From assembly GCA_964574215.1 (NCBI GenBank), contig CAZNLR010000023.1, forward strand, positions 1 through 64,000: a stretch of DNA of 64,000 nt. Direction: 5' to 3'. Positions within the stretch are counted from its first letter, which is position 1, and each line of letters opens with the position of its first letter. Made by a program: the position numbers and the translations under genes. Below, piece after piece: positions 26,864-35,582 of this stretch. Under the pieces are notes generated by a model. It saw only the letters and a list, made by a program, of their open reading frames with translations. It was not told where the DNA came from and did not search any database. This stretch comes from GCA-2725625 sp964574215. GTDB lineage: Bacteria; Pseudomonadota; Alphaproteobacteria; Rhodospirillales; UBA2165.

Positions 26864-27685
26864 ATGAGCACCGCCAAAGGCAAGAATCGCCGCACGACCG
26901 TCCCCGATATTGCCGCCCGCAAAGGCGGTGAACCAGTTGTCTGTTTGACAGCTTATTCCGCGCCTATGGCCAAGGCCCTTGACCCCCATGTCGATCTTCT
27001 TTTGGTGGGCGATTCCGTCGGCATGGCGCTTTACGGTATGGACAGCACCCTTGGTGTAACCTTGGAAATGATGATCGCCCACGGCATGGCCGTCATGCGG
27101 GGCAGTGAATTGGCCTGCGTCATCGTCGATATGCCGTTCGGCTCCTATCAGGAATCACCACAGCAGGCCTATCGCAATTGCGCCCGTGTCATGGCGGAGA
27201 CCGGCTGCGCCGGGATCAAGATCGAAGGCGGCAAGGAAATGGCCGAGACGGTTGAATTCATGGTTGCGCGTGGCATCCCGGTTATGGGGCACGTAGGATT
27301 AAAGCCCCAGTCCCATAACGTGTCGGGCGGCTTCCGGTCCCACGGCAAGGACCCGGAGGAAGCGGCGCAGATCACGGCGGATGCAAAGGCGATATCCGAC
27401 GCCGGCGCCTTTTCCATCGTCATCGAAGGCACGGTCGAAGCCCTGGCGGCGGAGATCACCGCGAATATTCCGACGGTGACCATCGGCATCGGCGCCTCGG
27501 CAGCCTGCGACGGTCAGGTCCTGGTGACGGAAGATGCCATTGGCATGTTCACAGACTTCACGCCGAAATTCGTCAAACGGTTCGCCGAAGTGGGACGGGA
27601 TATCGGGCGCGCCGCGGAAGAATACGCCAAAGAAGTCAAAGCCCGCACCTACCCCGCCGCCGAACATTGCTACGGTAAAAAATAG
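26864..27685 (+). CDS. panB: 3-methyl-2-oxobutanoate hydroxymethyltransferase
   Basis: First committed enzyme of pantothenate synthesis: adds a hydroxymethyl from methylene-THF to alpha-ketoisovalerate. 273 aa TIM barrel. Motifs include LTAYSAPMAKALD, LLVGDSVGMALYG (Mg and substrate contacts), DMPFGSYQ, KIEGGKEM and MGHVGLKPQS. The stop TAG is followed directly by the panC ATG, so the two are translationally coupled. Strand opposite to ggt. Confidence 0.97.
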   Translation: MSTAKGKNRRTTVPDIAARKGGEPVVCLTAYSAPMAKALDPHVDLLLVGDSVGMALYGMDSTLGVTLEMMIAHGMAVMRGSELACVIVDMPFGSYQESPQQAYRNCARVMAETGCAGIKIEGGKEMAETVEFMVARGIPVMGHVGLKPQSHNVSGGFRSHGKDPEEAAQITADAKAISDAGAFSIVIEGTVEALAAEITANIPTVTIGIGASAACDGQVLVTEDAIGMFTDFTPKFVKRFAEVGRDIGRAAEEYAKEVKARTYPAAEHCYGKK

Positions 27686-28534
27686 ATGACCGTGCCATTG
27701 GAAATTGTCCGCACCGTTGCGGACCTGCGGGCGCGTATCCAAAGTTGGCGAAAGTACGGCCTCAGCGCCGGATTGGTGCCGACCATGGGAGCTCTCCATG
27801 AAGGTCATTTTTCCCTGGTCGATCATTCCAGGAAAGACAATTCCAAAACCTGCGTTACCCTGTTCGTCAACCCCAAGCAGTTCGCTCCCGACGAGGATTT
27901 CGACGTTTATCCGAGGACCGAGGAACAGGACGCTGCCGCCCTGGCGGAACGGGGCGCCGATCTGCTGTTCGCTCCTGGCGTTGAAGAAATGTACCCGGCA
28001 GGGTCGGTTACCAACGTATCGGTGCCGGGGATCGGCGATCTCTGGGAAGGCGCTTTCCGGCCCGGTTTTTTCGATGGCGTAGCGACGGTGGTGTGCAAGC
28101 TGCTGCTTCAAGCGTTGCCCGATCACGCCTATTTCGGCGAAAAGGATTATCAGCAGCTTTGCGTCATTCAGCGCATGGTCGCCGATTTGGATATCCCGGT
28201 AACCATCAAGGGCTGCCCCATCGTGCGAGAGGAAGACGGTTTGGCGCTGTCGTCTCGCAATGCCTATTTGAGCCAGGAGCAGCGGCAAGCGGCGCCGGTC
28301 CTCAACCAGGCCATGCGGGAGGCGGCGCGGAATATACAAGGTGGTGCGTCGGTGGCGGAAAGCCTCAAACAGAGCAAGGACAAAATCCTGACTGCCGGAT
28401 TTAAAGAAATCGACTATTTGGCGGTCTGTGATCCTACCAACCTTGAAGAGTTGGATAGAGTTGACGGTAAGGCGCGTCTCCTGGCTGCCGCATGGCTGGG
28501 CAAAACCCGTTTGATCGACAATATCCCCGTCTAG
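27686..28534 (+). CDS. panC: Pantothenate synthetase (pantoate-beta-alanine ligase)
   Basis: Condenses pantoate with beta-alanine using ATP. 282 aa, standard. It has VPTMGALHEGHFSLV (HIGH-like nucleotide motif), LFVNPKQFAPDEDFDVYPR, a CKLLLQALPDHAYFGEKDYQQ stretch (pantoate and ATP site) and IVREEDGLALSSRN (KMSKS-like region). It ends overlapping the opposing EamA gene by 4 bp. Confidence 0.97.
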   Translation: MTVPLEIVRTVADLRARIQSWRKYGLSAGLVPTMGALHEGHFSLVDHSRKDNSKTCVTLFVNPKQFAPDEDFDVYPRTEEQDAAALAERGADLLFAPGVEEMYPAGSVTNVSVPGIGDLWEGAFRPGFFDGVATVVCKLLLQALPDHAYFGEKDYQQLCVIQRMVADLDIPVTIKGCPIVREEDGLALSSRNAYLSQEQRQAAPVLNQAMREAARNIQGGASVAESLKQSKDKILTAGFKEIDYLAVCDPTNLEELDRVDGKARLLAAAWLGKTRLIDNIPV

Positions 28535-29460
28535 GACGAGGCCTCTTTTTCCACTTCTTTATTCTCCGTTTTTTCTTTCGTTTTTTCCGGCGACAGCACC
28601 AGGGCCAGAGAGCCGCATACCAGAATCAGCGCCCCTATTTCCCGCCAGCCGACCGGATCGCCTAACACCAGATGACCGCTAAATACGCCTAAAATGGGTG
28701 CACCCAGTATCGAAACGGATGAGACGGTCACCGGCACTTTATCGACAATGTGGAACCAGGCGAACCAGCAGAACACAATCGGGTAGACCAGCACGAACAG
28801 GGTCGCCAGGACGGCGTCCAGCGACACCGGTTGCCATAAATCATGTTCAATAATGACGGCGATGATACTGATCGGCAGTCCACCCAGGATCATTTGCCAG
28901 ACCACGTTGGAAAGGGTGGGCAGACGCCATTTATGATGTTTTTGTACTACCGTCCCGGCGCCCCACGCCATGGCCGCCAATAGCATAAACAGCGTTCCCG
29001 CCGGAGAGGTGGTCATCACACCCAGTTTCCCCAGTGCCAGAACGGCGATGCCCGCCAGACCGATAATCAAACCGGATATCCGTTTCAACGTCGGTTTTTC
29101 ACCGATGAAGATCATGCTCAGGATAACCGCCCAGAGGGGCATGGTGTAGGCGACGATGGAGGCCTGGCCGGAAAGCATCAGGCTGATGCCGTAGGCGCTT
29201 AAGCTATGCCACAGGAATATGTTGAAAAACCCCGCTGTGGCCACCTGCCGCCATTCTCCGTGAGGCAACTGGATTTTCTGCTTCATGGCGAGGCCGACAA
29301 TCACAATCACCGCCGCGGCTGTTGGGGCCACCAGTCCCCGGAAGGTCCAGGGCGGAATTTCACTCAAGCCGATTTTGAGAAACGGCCAGGAGATGCCCCA
29401 GCCGAATACGGCCGCGGCCAGCAGCAGATAACTTCGAAGGGAAAGAGTGCTGGTGCTCAT
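28531..29460 (-). CDS. EamA-family (DMT superfamily) transporter
   Basis: 309 aa with ten predicted membrane helices in two repeated EamA halves (about 8-140 and 155-290). Recognisable are the first-helix FGWGISWPFLKIGL, the mid-protein LLAAMAWGAGTVVQKHHKWR and LGAPILGVFSGHLVLGDPVG near the end. The C-terminal tail is cytosolic and Lys/Glu-rich. DMT members export metabolites or amino acids; the substrate is unknown. Convergent with panC (overlap 4 bp). Confidence 0.85.
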   Translation of the reverse strand: MSTSTLSLRSYLLLAAAVFGWGISWPFLKIGLSEIPPWTFRGLVAPTAAAVIVIVGLAMKQKIQLPHGEWRQVATAGFFNIFLWHSLSAYGISLMLSGQASIVAYTMPLWAVILSMIFIGEKPTLKRISGLIIGLAGIAVLALGKLGVMTTSPAGTLFMLLAAMAWGAGTVVQKHHKWRLPTLSNVVWQMILGGLPISIIAVIIEHDLWQPVSLDAVLATLFVLVYPIVFCWFAWFHIVDKVPVTVSSVSILGAPILGVFSGHLVLGDPVGWREIGALILVCGSLALVLSPEKTKEKTENKEVEKEASS

Positions 29461-29484
29461 CGACGGGGCTTCGCTTGCTCAAGA

Positions 29485-29515
29485 AAAAACCGGCATCTCA
29501 AGGACGCCGGTTTTT
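29485..29515 (-). terminator. Rho-independent terminator of the lipoprotein gene
   Basis: The stem AAAAACCGGC/GCCGGTTTTT with an 11-base loop is followed on the minus strand by a T-run, 23 bp after the end of the lipoprotein gene at 29538. Confidence 0.85.
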
Positions 29516-29537
29516 GATGATAATACGTTTTACACGG

Positions 29538-30710
29538 TTAGTTCAAATAAAGATGAACTTCGTTGGATTGGGCCGCGCCGCTGGTCCGCGCCGAGACGCC
29601 GATCCGCTGGGGCGGTAAACCCATCCGTTGCAGCGCCCGCAGCACGCTCTCCGCATTGCGCTGCGCTTTGTTCGAGTTGAGTGCGACGCGCGCCGCCCCG
29701 CCCGAAGCAGGGGCCACGGCAACCAATGAGAAGGTTGCGTTGGGCCGGCGTTCCAGGGCCCGGCTGACGGCATTATAAAGCGCTTGTTCGTAGGCCACAT
29801 TGGACCGGTCGAACCGGATCACCACCAAGGGCCGGCGGCCGACGGTGGAGCGGGCCACAGGCGCGCCCATGGGGGCATTGGCGGTCGCCGCCGAAAGCGC
29901 CCGGTTGGTCAGGCTGGCGCCCATAATCTCGCCGCTCTTGATGGAACTGGACAAGGTGTTCAGATTGCTGCGTTCGGTCGCGACGTAATTGGTTTGGCGC
30001 TGAATGTCTTCGGACAATTCCTTGAGCAACCGGTCGATCAGCACCACGGTGCGGTTGACCTCGTCTTCCAGGATAGCCAGTTGCTGATGGTCGTTGTCTA
30101 CAGCGCCCGACAGGCGGAAGGCCGCGCGGGTGTTTTCAGCCAGGAATGCGGCCAATGTGGAATCCGCGGTTACCCTTGTGGTCAACACGTTCATATTGCT
30201 GATATCGTCACCGATCTTTTTAAGATCCGACAGGGCTTGATTGAACTGATCCACCAGAATCGGGTTACCGGGCGTGGTGCCCACCTGGAGCCGCGCATTG
30301 ATGGCCGAGACCGCCGAGTGATAACGCTGGGAATCCTGAACCGTTCTGGCGCGGACCTGCTGCAAATCGCCATTGTCTTTGGAGACGTTCCTTTGCAGCC
30401 GGGTTAACTCATTCCGCAATTCAACGACTTTTTTACCGACGAAGGTGCCGGTGTCACTACCGGGCGTTACGCCTTTGGGCTCAAAATTGGTGTTGCCCAT
30501 GGCGGGAGGCTGCTGAGCGGGAACCGGCTGTGGCGCTCTTTGCACCTGGGCCGGCTGTGGGGCCCGTTGCGGCGCTGCCTGCGCCTGTTGCTCGCTTCCC
30601 GAAGGGTCTTCACCGGTCAATGACGGCAGGAGAGATTCGGAAGTAAAAGAACAGCCCGACAACAGGATTGTCGCGCTAACAAAAATCGAGCGATAATTTT
30701 TCAAGTCCAT
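29538..30710 (-). CDS. Coiled-coil lipoprotein with OmpA-like C-terminus, unknown function
   Basis: 390 aa. Signal peptide with lipobox LLSGC (Cys20), then a Gln/Pro/Ala-rich linker (about 35-70), a long helical coiled-coil section (about 88-265) and a C-terminal alpha/beta domain (about 290-390) starting RRPLVVIRFDRSNVAYEQAL. That end resembles OmpA-like repeats (AYEQALYNAVSRALERRPNA, NAESVLRALQRMGLPPQRI), but the typical peptidoglycan-binding NxxLSxxRA signature reads NKAQRNAESV. It may be an outer-membrane-anchored envelope spacer; no function is known. Confidence 0.75.
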   Translation of the reverse strand: MDLKNYRSIFVSATILLSGCSFTSESLLPSLTGEDPSGSEQQAQAAPQRAPQPAQVQRAPQPVPAQQPPAMGNTNFEPKGVTPGSDTGTFVGKKVVELRNELTRLQRNVSKDNGDLQQVRARTVQDSQRYHSAVSAINARLQVGTTPGNPILVDQFNQALSDLKKIGDDISNMNVLTTRVTADSTLAAFLAENTRAAFRLSGAVDNDHQQLAILEDEVNRTVVLIDRLLKELSEDIQRQTNYVATERSNLNTLSSSIKSGEIMGASLTNRALSAATANAPMGAPVARSTVGRRPLVVIRFDRSNVAYEQALYNAVSRALERRPNATFSLVAVAPASGGAARVALNSNKAQRNAESVLRALQRMGLPPQRIGVSARTSGAAQSNEVHLYLN

Positions 30711-30898
30711 CGCGTCGGTTACCCTTATAATAATTTATAGAAGCCCGGACAAATCAATGATTTAGTAGAATGAATTAACATGCCTCACTTCTTTTTATCA
30801 AGTAATACTTAATGGGCCTCTGAGCGTCGCGCAAGTGATAAAGCATGGTGATTAATAAATATCACCGGAATTTCGACTAAAAATCGCCGAAACATGTC

Positions 30899-30927
30899 TT
30901 GAAAGACCTCTTCCTATTGAATAGTGT
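30899..30927 (+). promoter_or_regulatory. Probable promoter of tRNA-Arg
   Basis: TTGAAA (30899-30904), 17 bp, then TAGTGT (30922-30927), which places the start about 7 bp before the tRNA 5' end. Match to sigma-70 hexamers is moderate. Confidence 0.35.
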
Positions 30928-30940
30928 CCCCAACTTCTTA

Positions 30941-31017
30941 GCGCCCGTAGCTCAATTGGATAGAGCGTCTGACTACGGATCAGGAGGTTGGGGGTTCGAG
31001 TCCTCCCGGGCGCGCCA
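30941..31017 (+). tRNA. tRNA-Arg (anticodon ACG)
   Basis: A 77-base cloverleaf with encoded CCA. The acceptor stem is GCGCCCG (30941-30947) paired with CGGGCGC (31007-31013), then discriminator G and CCA. The D arm contains AGCTCAATTGGATAGAGC. The anticodon loop CTACGGA gives ACG, which becomes ICG after deamination and reads CGU/CGC/CGA arginine codons. The T arm has GGGGGTTCGAGTCCTCC. No integrase or duplicated 3' end is visible nearby. Confidence 0.97.
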
Positions 31018-31218
31018 AGCTTTTTTCGTTTAAAATCAAAATTTTACCTATTTAATAGCGTAAAGTTAGGCTTCTGGTTGGCTTAAATACGTTTACAGTC
31101 TGAAATCAAGAAGAGTGCAAAGTTCTGCGCATCACTTTTTACAGTCATTAATCTTTCTTCTGAAGTACCCGTTTGGAACCCGAATCGGGAAATCTGTCGC
31201 CGACCAGCCGGTTAAACC

Positions 31219-31746
31219 TCATCCTGATGTTGTCAATTCGATCCAGGCGATGCCTTGGGCTTCGGAGAAATAATGTTCGACGCAGTTGTCGCCAGGGCCG
31301 CCCCGGTCGATCACCATAAATTCTTGACCGTCCGATAAAACGAGCAGCGGATGATGCCACAAATCACGTTGATAATTGACTCCCTGAGTTCCGCTAGCCC
31401 GGAAGGCGCGAAGGTCGGTCGGTGAGACTTGGTCGGCGACGGGCGCCACGACCACCAGATAGGGCTTGTCGTGCAGCGGATAGAAGGCCTGCGAGCCGAG
31501 CGGATGGCGCTCCATCATTCTAATTTCGATTGCTTTGCCGGCTTCGGTAAACCTGGTTCGGCCGCGAAAAATACTGACGATGGGGTGGCCGCTTTCAGCT
31601 CCGACATCGATAGAAGCAAGGTCGTGAAATCGTTCGGTCGTCTCCTCGTTAATTAAAAGAGGTTCGGCGCCGGCGATCTCTATGACATCGCCGAAGGGGG
31701 CGAAGTTTTCCTTGGTTAACGGCGTGACTTCAAGCTTGCGAACCAT
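31219..31746 (-). CDS. allA: Ureidoglycolate lyase
   Basis: Splits ureidoglycolate to glyoxylate and urea, the last step of the allantoin branch. 175 aa, a cupin-like AllA protein. It starts KLEVTPLTKENFAPFGDVIE and later has GSQAFYPLHDKPYLVVVAP and YQRDLWHHPLLVLSDGQEF, with the conserved His residues of the active site, then FMVIDRGGPGDNCVEHYF. It lies 2 bp after allantoicase and is the last gene of the GntR-puuE-uraD-alc-allA string. Confidence 0.93.
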   Translation of the reverse strand: MVRKLEVTPLTKENFAPFGDVIEIAGAEPLLINEETTERFHDLASIDVGAESGHPIVSIFRGRTRFTEAGKAIEIRMMERHPLGSQAFYPLHDKPYLVVVAPVADQVSPTDLRAFRASGTQGVNYQRDLWHHPLLVLSDGQEFMVIDRGGPGDNCVEHYFSEAQGIAWIELTTSG

Positions 31747-31748
31747 GA

Positions 31749-32765
31749 CTAACCGTCAGCCGTCGCCAGTTTGCCGAACAACCGTATCCGGCTGACGCCG
31801 CCATCGGGAAAAATGTTAAGGCGGGCATGGGAAATCGGCCCCATCTTGTTGACGGTGTCACCTTCGAAGGTATGGATTTGATCCATATCGAGTTTTTGCG
31901 GCGTCATCAATTCTGCCCAGGAACAATCATCGGTCAACAAATCAACGTCATCTTTTGGATCCACCAGGGCGGCCTGTATCGAACAGCGGTCGGGAAAGTT
32001 GCCTTTGAAGTGAGCCGTGTCCACTTCAATCCGCTCGACGATGCCGGGCGCACCCAAGGCAATGACGATCCAATCATTGCCTGGCTCCCGCCGCCGCCTT
32101 GTTTCCCACCCGTCGCCCATATCCTGGCCCCGCCCAGGCGCCAGGATGACCCACGGATTGCCGTAATGGGCGTCATTATATCCGACGATGCCGCCGCCGT
32201 TGGTAATGGCCGTCAATTCGTGAACGCCGTTGGGGTCGTGACGTTTCCATTCGCAATGGGGCTCCCCGTAGACCCGCAGGCGGGCAACGCCACCGTCCGG
32301 GAAGATATTGAGCCGCAAAATGTTGACCCGCGCGCTATTCTCGACGGCGATGAAATTTTGGGAATCGGCATCAATTTTGGAGCGCGGTACAATTTCCGTC
32401 CATTGTGTATCATCGTTGGGATCGCTTTCGGACAGCACACCCTCGATCGATGCCTCCGGCGGATGATTGCCGGTGAAATGGCGCGTATCGATATCGACGC
32501 CGGTGATCGTGCCGCGCGCGCCCAGGCGAAGAATGCAGTGATCATTACCGCCGTCCCGCCGCCGCCGCGATTCCCATCCATCCATCCACTTACCGTGGTC
32601 GTCGTATTTGTCGGCGATAAAAACCGGATCCTCGTTTTTAATCAACCGCTCCTTGGGAGCGAAAAAATCATCGGTGGCGTAGATGACTTTCGCGCCCAAC
32701 CGCGGCGACGCCAGATTGACGGCGTTCCGGGCGAAGGTGGGCAGGATGGTTTCTTGATCTCTCAT
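31749..32765 (-). CDS. alc: Allantoicase
   Basis: Hydrolyses allantoate to ureidoglycolate and urea. 338 aa built from two homologous jelly-roll repeats: the first has DGWESRRRRDGGNDHCILRL and VDIDTRHFTGNHPPEASIEG, the second GDGWETRRRREPGNDWIVIA and VDTAHFKGNFPDRCSIQAAL. Each ends with an LNIFPDGGVxRLRxxG signature. The start overlaps the uraD stop by one base (TAATG). Confidence 0.96.
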   Translation of the reverse strand: MRDQETILPTFARNAVNLASPRLGAKVIYATDDFFAPKERLIKNEDPVFIADKYDDHGKWMDGWESRRRRDGGNDHCILRLGARGTITGVDIDTRHFTGNHPPEASIEGVLSESDPNDDTQWTEIVPRSKIDADSQNFIAVENSARVNILRLNIFPDGGVARLRVYGEPHCEWKRHDPNGVHELTAITNGGGIVGYNDAHYGNPWVILAPGRGQDMGDGWETRRRREPGNDWIVIALGAPGIVERIEVDTAHFKGNFPDRCSIQAALVDPKDDVDLLTDDCSWAELMTPQKLDMDQIHTFEGDTVNKMGPISHARLNIFPDGGVSRIRLFGKLATADG

Positions 32766-33310
32766 TATTTTATTTCTTTCAATCTCAGAAGGGCAATGCG
32801 GTGCACCTGCGTCAATGCTTCGTTAAACTCCGTCTCCGGGTCATTGTTTACCCGCGCCCGAAATATTTCCAGTATGTCTGTCCGGTGGTAACCGCGAACC
32901 GCCAAAATAAAGGGAAAGCCGAATTTTTCCTTATAGGTGTCGTTGAGTTTCTGAAACTCGGCGAATTCTTCAGGCGTGCAGTTGCCGAGATCGGCGCTGG
33001 CTTGTTCCGATGTGGACTCTTCGGTGAGTTCTCCCCGCACGGCCAGCTTGCCGGCAAGATCCGGATGGGCGCGGAGGAGCGCGAGTTGCGGCTCCCGCCC
33101 GGATTGGTTTACCGCCTCAGCCATCAATTCATGCAGAGCGTCGGCGTCGTTCCCGGCGTCCGTCAAGCCCCCAACGTCCTTCAATTTAGTGTCATAGACT
33201 TTTTCGGCGATCCATGGCGAGTGTTCATAGACGCCGCCGAAGATTGCCAGAAATTCATCCCGGCTCACCCGGCTTGGTTGGTTCTCGCTATATATGTGCC
33301 GGTCCGTCAT
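32765..33310 (-). CDS. uraD: OHCU decarboxylase
   Basis: Stereospecifically decarboxylates 2-oxo-4-hydroxy-4-carboxy-5-ureidoimidazoline to S-allantoin. 181 aa, all-helical. Catalytic His30 lies in YEHSPWIAEKVYD, with further signatures LLRAHPDLAGKLAV, LNDTYKEKFGFPFILAVRG and NDPETEFNEALTQVHRIA. Start and stop overlap its neighbours by one base on both sides, indicating tight coupling with puuE and alc. Confidence 0.96.
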   Translation of the reverse strand: MTDRHIYSENQPSRVSRDEFLAIFGGVYEHSPWIAEKVYDTKLKDVGGLTDAGNDADALHELMAEAVNQSGREPQLALLRAHPDLAGKLAVRGELTEESTSEQASADLGNCTPEEFAEFQKLNDTYKEKFGFPFILAVRGYHRTDILEIFRARVNNDPETEFNEALTQVHRIALLRLKEIK

Positions 33311-34242
33311 CAGGTGTTAGCCTCGTAAGGGTGCGTTTCGCGCCAATGGCGGGCGATATCGACCCGGCGGGCAAACCAGACTTTGTCGTGGCTGCGGGCA
33401 TATTCGACGAACTTCTTGAGTGCCTGGAAACGACCGGGACGCCCAACCACCCGGCAGTGTAGGCCGACCGACATCATTTTCGGCGTATTGGCGCCTTCTT
33501 CGTAGAGGGTGTCGAACGAGTCTTTGAGATAGGCATAGAACTGGTCGCCCCCGCCAAACCCGGCCACCGCCATGAAGCGCATATCATTGGCGTCGAGGGT
33601 GTAGGGCACGACCAGGTGCGGCGTATCGATCATATTCGACCAGAAGGGCAATTCATCGGAATAGTCGTCGGCGTCGTAAAGAAATCCGCCTTCATCGGCG
33701 ATCAGTTGCCGTGAATTAGGGCTGGTGCGGCCCGTGTACCAGCCGAGGGGCCGTTCCCCCGTCACCTGTTGGTGGATTTCAATGGCCTGTTCGAGATGCT
33801 CTTTCTCGATTTCCTTGGGCATGTATTGATAATCGATCCAGCGGAGCCCATGGCTGCAAAATTCAAAACCGTTCTTGAGACCGGCCTCAGCGACGGCCGG
33901 ATTTCTCTGTAGCGCCATGGCGATGGCGAAAACAGTCACTGGAATTTCATTCTGCTTGAACAACTCGAACAACCGCCAGACACCGACCCGGCTGCCGTAT
34001 TCGTAGATCGATTCCATGCTCATATGGCGAATGCCTTCGCGCATATCGGCATTGCTGATTTCAGAAAGAAAGGCCTCGGAGGCTTTGTCGCCGTGAAGGA
34101 TGCAATTTTCGCCGCCTTCCTCGTAATTGATGACAAACTGCAAGGCGATGCGCGCGCCGTTCGGCCAATCGGCTTTTGGTTTGTCCGGACCGTAGCCGAT
34201 CAAATCGCGGGGATAGGAGCTGAAGTCTGTTTCTTGGGTCAT
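33310..34242 (-). CDS. puuE: Allantoinase, PuuE (polysaccharide deacetylase-like) type
   Basis: Opens the allantoin ring to allantoate. 310 aa, metal-poor PuuE class rather than the amidohydrolase AllB. It has the NodB-like fold starting YPRDLIGYGPDKPKADWPNG, with FVINYEEGGENC, EYGSRVGVWRLFELFKQNEI, GFEFCSHGLRWIDY and GWYTGRTSPNSRQLI. The C-terminal VGLHCRVVGRPGRFQALKKF is typical. It sits between the GntR gene and uraD. Confidence 0.94.
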   Translation of the reverse strand: MTQETDFSSYPRDLIGYGPDKPKADWPNGARIALQFVINYEEGGENCILHGDKASEAFLSEISNADMREGIRHMSMESIYEYGSRVGVWRLFELFKQNEIPVTVFAIAMALQRNPAVAEAGLKNGFEFCSHGLRWIDYQYMPKEIEKEHLEQAIEIHQQVTGERPLGWYTGRTSPNSRQLIADEGGFLYDADDYSDELPFWSNMIDTPHLVVPYTLDANDMRFMAVAGFGGGDQFYAYLKDSFDTLYEEGANTPKMMSVGLHCRVVGRPGRFQALKKFVEYARSHDKVWFARRVDIARHWRETHPYEANT

Positions 34243-34250
34243 TTGGGCCT

Positions 34251-34952
34251 CTAGGCGCTCTTGCGGGCTTCGATGATGTCGGCGAATACCGCTTTGAGGT
34301 TGTCAGATGATTCCGGCGCATCCAGTTTCATTTCGGCCTCGGCTTTGTCGAGGTGAAGCGCCATCAAATCCCGGCTTTTGTCCGCTTCACCGGCGTTCAC
34401 GGCGTTCACAATATTGATATGGTCGTCATCAACACACAATAAATGCCCCGGGGATTCGTAAAGCGCCAGTGCGAGCGATGATTGAGCCACCAATTGCCGC
34501 AGCAAATCCTGGATCGGCCGATTGCGGGCAACCTGCGCCAATCTGACGTGAAATTCCCCCGCCAGGCGTATGGCGCCGGAGCGGTCGCCGGAATTGATGG
34601 CGGCATTTTCCCGGACGACGATGTCCTTGAGGGTTTCGGTGTCTTCTGGGATGCAGAATTCGCAGGCATCCCCGATGATGCCGATTTCCAGCAAACGCCT
34701 TGCGGCAAAAATCTGACGGACATCTTCCGCCGCCGGCGTTGCAATCACCGCCCCCCGGTTGGGCCGCAGTTCGACGACCTTATCCAACGACAGGCGTAAT
34801 AAAATACGCCGAATGATCGTCCGGCTGACCCCAAAGATCTCGCACAACTCACTTTCCTTGAGCTTGGCACCAGGGATCAAGCGCTGTTCCAACACGGCGC
34901 TAAAGACCTGATCGTAGATCCATTCGTCAGATGTTTCCGATTGTCCGCTCAT
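34251..34952 (-). CDS. GntR/FadR-subfamily regulator of the purine cluster
   Basis: 233 aa. N-terminal winged helix: IYDQVFSAVLEQRLIPGAKL, ESELCEIFGVSRTIIRRILL, and wing ELRPNRGAVIATP. The C-terminal FCD-type ligand domain (about 85-215) is helical, with metal/ligand-binding Asp/His candidates including FHVRLAQVARN. It is divergent from uraH and upstream of puuE-uraD-alc-allA on its own strand, so it most likely controls both arms, via a purine intermediate such as urate or allantoin (inference). Two matching palindromic sites lie in the intergenic space. Confidence 0.9.
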   Translation of the reverse strand: MSGQSETSDEWIYDQVFSAVLEQRLIPGAKLKESELCEIFGVSRTIIRRILLRLSLDKVVELRPNRGAVIATPAAEDVRQIFAARRLLEIGIIGDACEFCIPEDTETLKDIVVRENAAINSGDRSGAIRLAGEFHVRLAQVARNRPIQDLLRQLVAQSSLALALYESPGHLLCVDDDHINIVNAVNAGEADKSRDLMALHLDKAEAEMKLDAPESSDNLKAVFADIIEARKSA

Positions 34953-34980
34953 CGCTACGTCTTAAATTGAGTTCCTCAGT

Positions 34981-34993
34981 ATTGTATACGATA
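34981..34993. promoter_or_regulatory. Candidate GntR operator, proximal to the regulator
   Basis: ATTGTATACGATA, centred on the palindrome GTATAC, 29 bp upstream of the GntR start. Its complement matches the second site at 35178 over ten bases (CGTATACAAT). TTGTATAC-type dyads are common for FadR-subfamily regulators. Confidence 0.55.
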
Positions 34994-35021
34994 ATTTTAA
35001 AAAAAGAATACTTAAAATAAA

Positions 35022-35100
35022 GAATTTTGGCAAAATTTTATGATCCGGCAGGACTTACGCTAAAGCGATAAGGTGGAAAAATTGAAATTTTGGCAGAATT
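35022..35100. repeat. Pair of AATTTTGGCARAATT repeats in the divergent purine promoter region
   Basis: GAATTTTGGCAAAATTT at 35022 and GAAATTTTGGCAGAATT at 35084 share a TTTTGGCARAA core with dyad symmetry, 62 bp apart. They lie between the two candidate GntR sites and could be sites for another regulator or simply AT-rich promoter sequence. Confidence 0.4.
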
Positions 35101-35177
35101 AAACAACTTTATCGTTGCATTTTGAGTATGGTATGAAGTAGCATTCACCATATATTGACAACAATAATATTAAAAAA

Positions 35178-35190
35178 CGTATACAATAAT
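35178..35190. promoter_or_regulatory. Candidate GntR operator, proximal to uraH
   Basis: CGTATACAATAAT, sharing CGTATACAAT with the complement of the site at 34981, ending 15 bp before the uraH start. A repressor bound here would block uraH and downstream genes. Confidence 0.55.
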
Positions 35191-35205
35191 GAGGCGTCTT
35201 TCTGA

Positions 35206-35559
35206 ATGGGCTATTTGACCACACATATATTGGATGCGGCGCAGGGATGTCCGGCCGCCGGTGTGCGCATTGAACTGTATTCTGTCGATGCGGGTGAGGC
35301 GAAATTCCTGACCGACGCGGTAACCAATGATGACGGCCGCTGTGATCAGCCAATCCTAGATGAGAAATCGTTTGCAACAGGGGTCTACGAATTGCGGTTT
35401 TTTATCGGCGCCTATTTTAAGACTTCCGGGATGGAATTGCCCGACCCGGCGTTTCTCGATGTGGTGCCGATTCGCTTCGGCATAGCATCGCCAGAAGATC
35501 ACTATCATGTACCGCTGCTGGTTTCACCCTTCGCCTATTCGACCTATCGCGGCAGCTAA
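35206..35559 (+). CDS. uraH: 5-hydroxyisourate hydrolase
   Basis: Transthyretin-like enzyme converting 5-hydroxyisourate to OHCU. 117 aa. The N-terminal LTTHILDAAQGCPAAGVRI contains the first active-site His, an internal Arg/His pair lies near RFGIASPEDHYHVPLLVSPF, and the protein ends with the diagnostic tetrapeptide YRGS. It opens the rightward operon, followed 23 bp later by puuD, the enzyme that makes its substrate. Confidence 0.97.
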   Translation: MGYLTTHILDAAQGCPAAGVRIELYSVDAGEAKFLTDAVTNDDGRCDQPILDEKSFATGVYELRFFIGAYFKTSGMELPDPAFLDVVPIRFGIASPEDHYHVPLLVSPFAYSTYRGS

Positions 35560-35582
35560 ATACAGAAAAGGTTACAGGAACG

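Noticed and set aside
30941..31217. tRNA-Arg as an integration site of a genomic island carrying the purine block
   Set aside because: No integrase, no duplicated tRNA 3' end and no change in coding style are visible downstream.
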